A stretch of DNA of 64,000 nt, from positions 452,786 to 516,785 of the forward strand of contig MNCI01001324.1 in NCBI GenBank assembly GCA_015680685.1. The letters are read 5' to 3'. Shown piece by piece: positions 58,788-64,000 of this stretch. The stretch is from Gnetum montanum (Eukaryota > Streptophyta > Gnetopsida > Gnetales > Gnetaceae). A program made the position numbers and the translations under genes. The notes beneath the pieces were generated by a model. It was not told where the DNA came from. It worked only from the letters and a program-made list of their open reading frames with translations, and ran no database searches. Each line of letters starts with the position of its first letter. Positions within the stretch are counted from its first letter, which is position 1.

Positions 58788-59537
58788 ATGGCAATGTTAG
58801 AACTTATCCAATCGGAGGTGTTTCTGTATTCCCTGCTGTTCTTCGTGGGCCTGTACGCGGTAGGGTACCTAATCGTCTTCAGGAAATTCAGGGGCTTGAG
58901 CCGATTCGAAGCCGCGAGCTGTGGAATGTCGTTCGTTCACGGACTCGCAGCCGTGGTTCTGTGTTCCTGCGATCTGGCTTCGAATCCGTGGAAACTGGAT
59001 GCACCCAACACGGAATTGGAGAAGAAAATCATGGATTTCAGCATAGCCTATTTCGTCGTCGATTTTTTGCACTACCTGGCTGTTAATCCCTCGGATTACC
59101 TCTTCGTTCTGCACCACGTTGCCGCAGCTGCATACCTGTCCATTTGCAGGCGCTACACCGGCCATGGCGCAATTTCTGCTCTTCTTCTCATGTGCACAGG
59201 CGAGGCCACCAGTCCATTCCAGAATGCGTGGACTATTGCAAGGCTTGCAAGAGGATGGTCTGAATTTGCTACTAGGTTTTATTCTGGTATGTCTGCCTTC
59301 TTTACCCTGTATTTTACGTTCATGAGATGTGTGGTTGGGCCTTATCTTGCCTGGTTTCTGTGCTCCTTTTACCTCTCGGGGAAGGCTGATGATGTTATTC
59401 CCAGACCTGTGGCTTACTTCTGGGTGACCATTGTTGTTCTGGCCATTGTAGGGAGTTTTGTATGGGTTTATAAGCTTTGGGTGGGTTTGATTCGGTTCTA
59501 TTCCAGGAGGAAAGGTGCTGTTGCTAAGTCACAGTGA
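58788..59537 (+). CDS. TLC-domain (TRAM/LAG1/CLN8) membrane protein
   Basis: An intact, intronless 249-codon frame. It resembles the plant TLC-domain protein group typified by Arabidopsis At5g14285. Hydrophobic segments lie at about residues 11-31, 45-60, 83-99, 104-120, 126-142, 165-195 and 208-232, consistent with a multi-pass membrane protein, probably of the endoplasmic reticulum. The TLC core includes FVVDFLHYLAV (89-99), the His pair of LFVLHHVAAAAYLSI (105-119), HGAISALLLMCTGEATSPFQNAW (as GHGAIS...FQNAW, 125-148) and a basic C-terminus (SRRKGAVAK). It lacks the HDxxD part of the Lag1 motif and any homeobox-like domain, so ceramide synthase activity is not supported. The role is probably in membrane lipid handling (inferred from the family). 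Codon use is clearly more GC-rich than the surroundings. The second ATG (58794) is an alternative start. Neighbours are only retroelements. Confidence 0.93.
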   Translation: MAMLELIQSEVFLYSLLFFVGLYAVGYLIVFRKFRGLSRFEAASCGMSFVHGLAAVVLCSCDLASNPWKLDAPNTELEKKIMDFSIAYFVVDFLHYLAVNPSDYLFVLHHVAAAAYLSICRRYTGHGAISALLLMCTGEATSPFQNAWTIARLARGWSEFATRFYSGMSAFFTLYFTFMRCVVGPYLAWFLCSFYLSGKADDVIPRPVAYFWVTIVVLAIVGSFVWVYKLWVGLIRFYSRRKGAVAKSQ

Positions 59538-60745
59538 AGGAATTCAGGGTATTGGAAGAATGGTTCGGGATTAGTGGCAGACCATTCATGGTTGTGGACT
59601 TTTTGTTTATTCAGAAAATTGGGCATTTGTTTAACGAATTAATGCAGAATTTGATGATTAAAATATTGCTTTGTACAGTGTGACACTATTTGTTTTGTTT
59701 ATAAGCCATTCAAGTCGTTTATGTTGGATTATACTGTGGTTTATGTTCTTGGGTTTGTGGGGATGGACATGGGTGAGCGTGGATTTTCCTGAGAGGGCTA
59801 CAGACTTAAGCTCATGTCCATGAATCCAAGGGCAAGAAGTTAGTTGAGAGAATTCTTTGGGCTTCCAAGCACCGAACATTTCCTCGATGTTATTACGTTT
59901 TTTCTTTTTCCTTTTTTTCCTTTTTTTTTTTTCAAAATTTCTTTTGGAGTTTTGGGGGATTGTGTTGGTGCTTTGAAATAATGTTCACGGCACACATATA
60001 AGCCTTACTTTATGAAATGAAGCTTTATTATATGACTTTTATTTAGGTCAAAGACCCATAGGATTCACTGAAGAGATATTACATTTTTATGAAAAATAAA
60101 GATAGAATTTATTACATTTTTATAAAAAATAAAAATAGAATTTACAAATTGACCAAAAGTCAATAGATGCATCAAAAATAAATCATACATGCTTTTTTTG
60201 CTGAAATAATATTATAACGCTGCGTTTCAAGTGAGTTGTTATAGCATAAGAAAGAAACACATGTAACTCAAGGGTTCATGATATGCACAACTTACAAATG
60301 AGCTCTTCTTGAGGGCATTGGATCCATGTTCCACTTTTATATCTAAGACTATGAGAACTTAAGCAAAGCTTGCTGATAACATTTCTATACTTGATGAGAA
60401 TAGTAGCTGAGAGATAGTGAGCTTTTACATTTAGTTTATTAAATCTATTGTGGTGTGGATAAAATTATCTCTCACCTTCTACATTAATCCACATTTGTGT
60501 TAAAACTTTTGCTTTACTAGTTAATGAATATGGTTAAGATTTTGCTACATGTCCTCCCAAGAGATGTTTCATTTTCTTAACCATTGCATCTCCTAAAAAT
60601 ACCAACCACGGTCCTGTGAATCCTCTAGAATTGCTTTAGAAAATTTGTCTTGCCTTGAGATATGCAAGTAGAGTATATGTAATGAATTAGTGCAAGGCTT
60701 TTGCCTTTAAAGGTAATAAGTCACATTCACATAATAACATTGAGT
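59538..60745 (+). other. 3' flank of the TLC gene
   Basis: The 3' UTR is expected here. No AATAAA lies close to the stop. AATAAA-type signals occur near 60094 and 60127, inside a short duplicated ATTTTTATRAAAAATAAAR segment. A T-rich run lies at 59897-59932. No other gene is recognised. The minus-strand 73-codon frame at 59658-59879 has no homology that I can see. Confidence 0.5.
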
Positions 60746-60750
60746 AAGGT

Positions 60751-61529
60751 TGATAAGTGGCGAGGTACCCCTATATTCAACCATACGAATATGAGTGTTC
60801 ACGTGCGATCCGGTCGAACTCCAAGGACTAAGTGCTTACGCGTCTTAATGGAACACTTAAGGTTAATCAATCATTATCTTCCCAAATTTACTTGTATTGT
60901 CATGGTTGTATGGTTAAGTAAGCTTGAGGTATATGATTTTTTATAGCTTTTATCTTTTTAATGTCTTATGCTAATAGGGAAAGGTGAAAAGAACTAAGTG
61001 AGTAACTTTCATTAACTATTCATTAACTATGTTCTAATTGTTCCTAACACCAGTATCCATTTCCACTTGCCGCACACATCCTGAACCAGTGCAACACTGC
61101 TGGGATTACCAAACGTTAATCATTATCGAATTACCAAGTGCTACACACATGCTCGAAGCGGTCGTACTGAGTGTACTTAACTAGGAGAGTCTAGGGTTGA
61201 GAGAGATTAATTAACTAGGAAAACATTTAAACATTCAACAATAATTAATTACTATTTAGCTTAGTCTATATGCTGCAAGGTTTATCATAAAGTTCGTCTT
61301 TATTGCTGTACACAAATGTGTGCTCAGGTACAATTTGCTCGAATAAAGATTCGCTCACTTTAAGATTCCTACTGCGACCACATTGAAATTATTCTAACTC
61401 TGGAATGGTAAAACTGCAAGAGTTTAGTTAAGGGTCTAAGTCTAAGTGTCTAAAACAAGGGAAGACACCTCTTATTTATAGATAATAAGATGGGACATGA
61501 TATCGCGTACGTGATATCACGGCTCATCA
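60751..61529 (-). repeat. 3' LTR of element E
   Basis: 779 bases. On the minus strand it starts TGATGAGCCGTGATATCACG and ends CCACTTATCA. TATAAATA complement at 61473-61480. The sequence is close to the C LTRs, with the same AGTGAACGGATCTTTATTCGA-type block in part (near 61340). Confidence 0.9.
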
Positions 61530-61543
61530 TACCCTCATGACTG
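61530..61543 (-). other. Polypurine tract of element E
   Basis: On the minus strand it reads CAGTCATGAGGGTA, a one- or two-base variant of the A and C tract. Confidence 0.8.
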
Positions 61544-63420
61544 AATGAAAACTCGTTCTCGAGTTCCTTACAAAATATTGGAAAGGTATGAGATTATTGA
61601 CTTGAATGACACTAATGGTGAATGGGGTGATATGTGAACGAATCATCATTACAATACATGACAATATTAGTGTTCATGACCACAAGAGTGAGCACTATAC
61701 ACAATTGACATTCAACCTTATTTGGCAACTGAGAGAGAAGAGAGAGAGAAAGAGAGAAAGAAAAGAAGAAGATGTGTTACTGCCGATGCCAAAATTGTGT
61801 CTTCCGTTGTCCATCCATAACTGCGTCATCGATCTTGTTCCTTGCATACAGTTCTAGCACCAGTCCATCCTAAGTGTTTCCTCCAGCACTAGTCCGTTGT
61901 TGTATGATTGCCATTTGCACACACAACACAGTCTCATATTAGCAAGGATAAATAAATTACAATGTAATTGATACCTTGCCTTGGTGTATGATTTATTGCT
62001 TGTGTGATATGGCTAATACGAATTCTGGAGATATACACTGGTGACTACCGAAGGTGTAAGGTGTAGAGGTTAGGAGAAAATTGAAAAAATTGAACTAGGA
62101 TCCCCATAACTAAGAGCGATCCTCCAGTAGCAATAGAATGGAAAAATATAAAGAATAAAAAATATGGAGAAAAAGAAACAATGGCAATGTCGATAAAATG
62201 GATGTTAAAGGTGGAAATGAACAAAATCAATATTGATTGCGAAAATGTTTAAGGGAAAGAAGTTAACTAATGCACCAAATAAGAATGTCAGTGGGTCCTC
62301 CTCAAAGCAAGCTCATGCCCTTAATGCCCTGACAATCCTACATTTAAAGAGTCTGTAGGCTCTGGAAATGTCCTTTGGAAGCAAGAGTTAAAGTCCTAAC
62401 CACAAGAATTTACCAAAAAGAAAACAATGTATCAACCAAAATATAGACTACTGATACAACAGATAATGAGGTGGAAAAATGGAGAAAGAATGATGAGGAG
62501 AAGAGAATGGAATGGAGTCCCAAGAACAAGGTGGTGTATAGCCCTTTGTGTATTTATGGTTAATGTAACTTAGTAGATCTCATTCCAAATCCAGCCTCAA
62601 ACAATCCACATTTAGTGATTTCACATTAATACACTTGGCCAAACCATCCACTTGAAGTAGTAAGAATGCTTCCACCAAAGAGTCACCACCATTCTGAAGA
62701 AACGAGAAAAGGAAAAGTGGGAAGCGAGAGAGGACCTTAGTTAGAGGGAACATATTTGTTTAGTTCCATAACCAGTGCTTGTAGCCTAGAGGGTTATTTT
62801 GTCTAAGGGGTGTGCTTTGAATTTTCGTAGTTTTTTTTTTTTTTTGTGAGAACCACACCATGCAAAGACTTATTATTTTCATTAGCTTAGCTTCCCGATA
62901 ATGGAGCAACGTCGGAATGGTAAGGAAAACCCAAGAAGAAAACATCCAAGCACCCAAAAGAATGGGCAGCACAAATGCATCAAATCCCCTTGAAGTCATA
63001 CCCTTTTCAATCCTTAAGTCTTTTCGTAGTTTGAGAAATGCCCAATCACCAATTCGTTGATAGTTCTATTATTTAAAGAAAGGGACTGTATAGTTCCAAA
63101 CCAAGAGAGACCATAGAAATTCATGGATGCATGGATGACGTGAACTCATTGCCTGTTATATCAAAAGAACCATACCTTAGTATCAACATTATAACTCAAA
63201 GGTAAAAATCAAACATTAGCAATCAATGGAATACAGTTCATACCATCATTAGGAGCACTTATTAAGTGACAAACCTAACAAAATAAACAAACACAAAAAA
63301 ATGAAAGAGTATAAACGATGTTGTAAAACAAAAACAAGAAAAGTTAAAGAAATTTGTAAAAAAAAATGTGTAAAACAAAAACTTAAAAAGGAACTGAGGG
63401 CCTTGAATGATCAGCAGAGG
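61544..63420 (-). other. Non-coding 3' spacer of element E
   Basis: It holds the family blocks in minus orientation: GGTATGACTTCAAGGGGATT (near 62985), TCTTTGCATGGTGTGGTTCT (near 62860), AAAGCACACCCCTTAGACA (near 62805) and GAGGAGGACCCACTGAC (near 62290). A GA-rich run lies at 61733-61770. No coding is recognised. Confidence 0.7.
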
Positions 63421-63437
63421 TGGCCATCTCCTCCATG
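63421..63437 (-). other. Internal polypurine motif of element E
   Basis: On the minus strand it reads CATGGAGGAGATGGCCA, at the same place as in A and C, with one G changed to A. Confidence 0.6.
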
Positions 63438-63559
63438 ACTAAGTTGGACGGGCAAGATCTGAAATAATGAGCGGGGTCATCCTTTCTCCAAGGTATTATG
63501 TGCATTGGTCATTCTAATTTCATAGAAGGGTTTAGTCTATTGCACATTGACTAATAATA

Positions 63560-64000
63560 TCTTATCAGGGCTCTCAAGTTTGTATATGATCATGGCCCTA
63601 GAAGGAAAGGTTGTATGAATAATGTAAGGTCCTTCCCACAGTGTTTGAAATTTTGTGCATTGTGGCACATGTGAGGAGTTCTAGTAGAGAACCTTATCTC
63701 CTGGTTGATACTTAACTTTTCAAATTTTTAAGTCATGACGTTGCTTATTGTATGCCTTGTGCAACTCATTTGATGATAAGGCACTAATCGATTTTCGTCT
63801 AGCACGTTCAAAGTTGTCAACTTTTGTTTTTGTACTAAATCAAGGTCGAGATGAAGGTCACAAGCCATGGATAGCGTACGGAGCTCGGTTTGAATCGAAA
63901 GCTTTGGAAGTTTTCCCTACACTAACTCATAGGGAGAGTAGCCTATAGGGAGTTTCCAAGTGGAGTGGTATGCCCAAAGAGCATCATTCAATTTAGTGCT
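63560..64000 (-). pseudogene. Integrase C-terminal part of element E (partial)
   Basis: From the window edge the minus strand reads KLNDALWAYHSTWKLPIGYS, then PYELVQGKLPKLSI and LRTLSMACDLHLDLDLVQKQ. With frame breaks it continues GPYIIHTTF-type text near 63600. The KLNDALWAYRT...PYRLVYGK pattern is standard for the end of the gypsy integrase core. The segment from LRTLSMAC onward is the one that survives in the deleted element A. The remainder lies outside the window. Confidence 0.75.

Larger units (their letters stand above)
60751..64000 (-). mobile_element. Element E: Ty3/gypsy retrotransposon, 3' part, running off the window
   Basis: Minus strand. The 3' LTR (60751-61529), terminal polypurine tract, spacer of about 1.9 kb, internal polypurine motif and integrase C-terminal region are in the window. 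The rest, including the 5' LTR, lies beyond 64000. The possible target copy at the LTR edge is AAGGT (60746-60750). There is no third ORF between integrase and the LTR, as in A and C. Confidence 0.88.

Noticed and set aside
58754-59325. Other open frames overlapping the TLC gene on both strands
   Set aside because: They are GC-driven shadow frames; only 58788-59537 gives a recognisable, membrane-spanning protein.
59538-60745. Possible introns or extra exons of the TLC gene downstream
   Set aside because: The frame closes with a complete TLC domain and basic tail, and no further homologous exon or convincing splice pair was seen.

Overview
The window looks like a piece of a large, repeat-rich plant genome, plausibly a conifer or other gymnosperm (inference: AT-rich DNA, nested and heavily decayed LTR retrotransposons, one intact host gene in 64 kb). 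I see one convincing host protein-coding gene, at 58788-59537 (+): an intact, intronless 249-residue TLC-domain membrane protein. No rRNA, tRNA or CRISPR features were recognised.

Almost everything else is mobile-element DNA. Five elements belong to one Ty3/gypsy superfamily, with a primer-binding site resembling the 3' end of tRNA-Asp and LTR ends close to TGATGAG...CTCATCA. They are F (1117-12831, +, left end unresolved), B (16418-29451, -, TSD CTTAA), A (32248-40670, +, TSD AAATG), C (47563-54171, +, TSD GTTGC) and E (60751 to beyond 64000, -). All have decayed gag/pol. B and F carry an extra third ORF between the pol region and the 3' LTR (a putative-plant-transposon-protein-like part followed by a long charged, coiled-coil-like part). 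A, C and E do not. A, C and F have lost all or most of RT-RNase H-integrase.

Other layers: a candidate solo LTR of about 1.3 kb (3515-4818) splits the F gag. A non-LTR (RTE/LINE-like) RT fragment (12832-13703) abuts the F 3' LTR. A foldback element of about 520 bp lies at 31143-31663. A decayed hAT transposase lies at about 42840-44910, with a duplicated 3' terminal region up to 46272. Element D (46296-58402), with an initiator-Met-tRNA-like primer site and no recognisable coding region, was itself split by element C. D's 3' LTR ends 385 bp before the start codon of the TLC gene.

The sequence holds three isolated N bases (35221, 50401, 52931). In each case comparison between sister elements suggests an assembly join: a short duplication at 50401 and missing DNA at the other two. 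The most interesting non-coding signal is a duplicated polypurine motif: in F, A and C a near copy of the terminal polypurine tract sits at the end of the gag/pol region, bounding a long 3' spacer that all five elements share in part.
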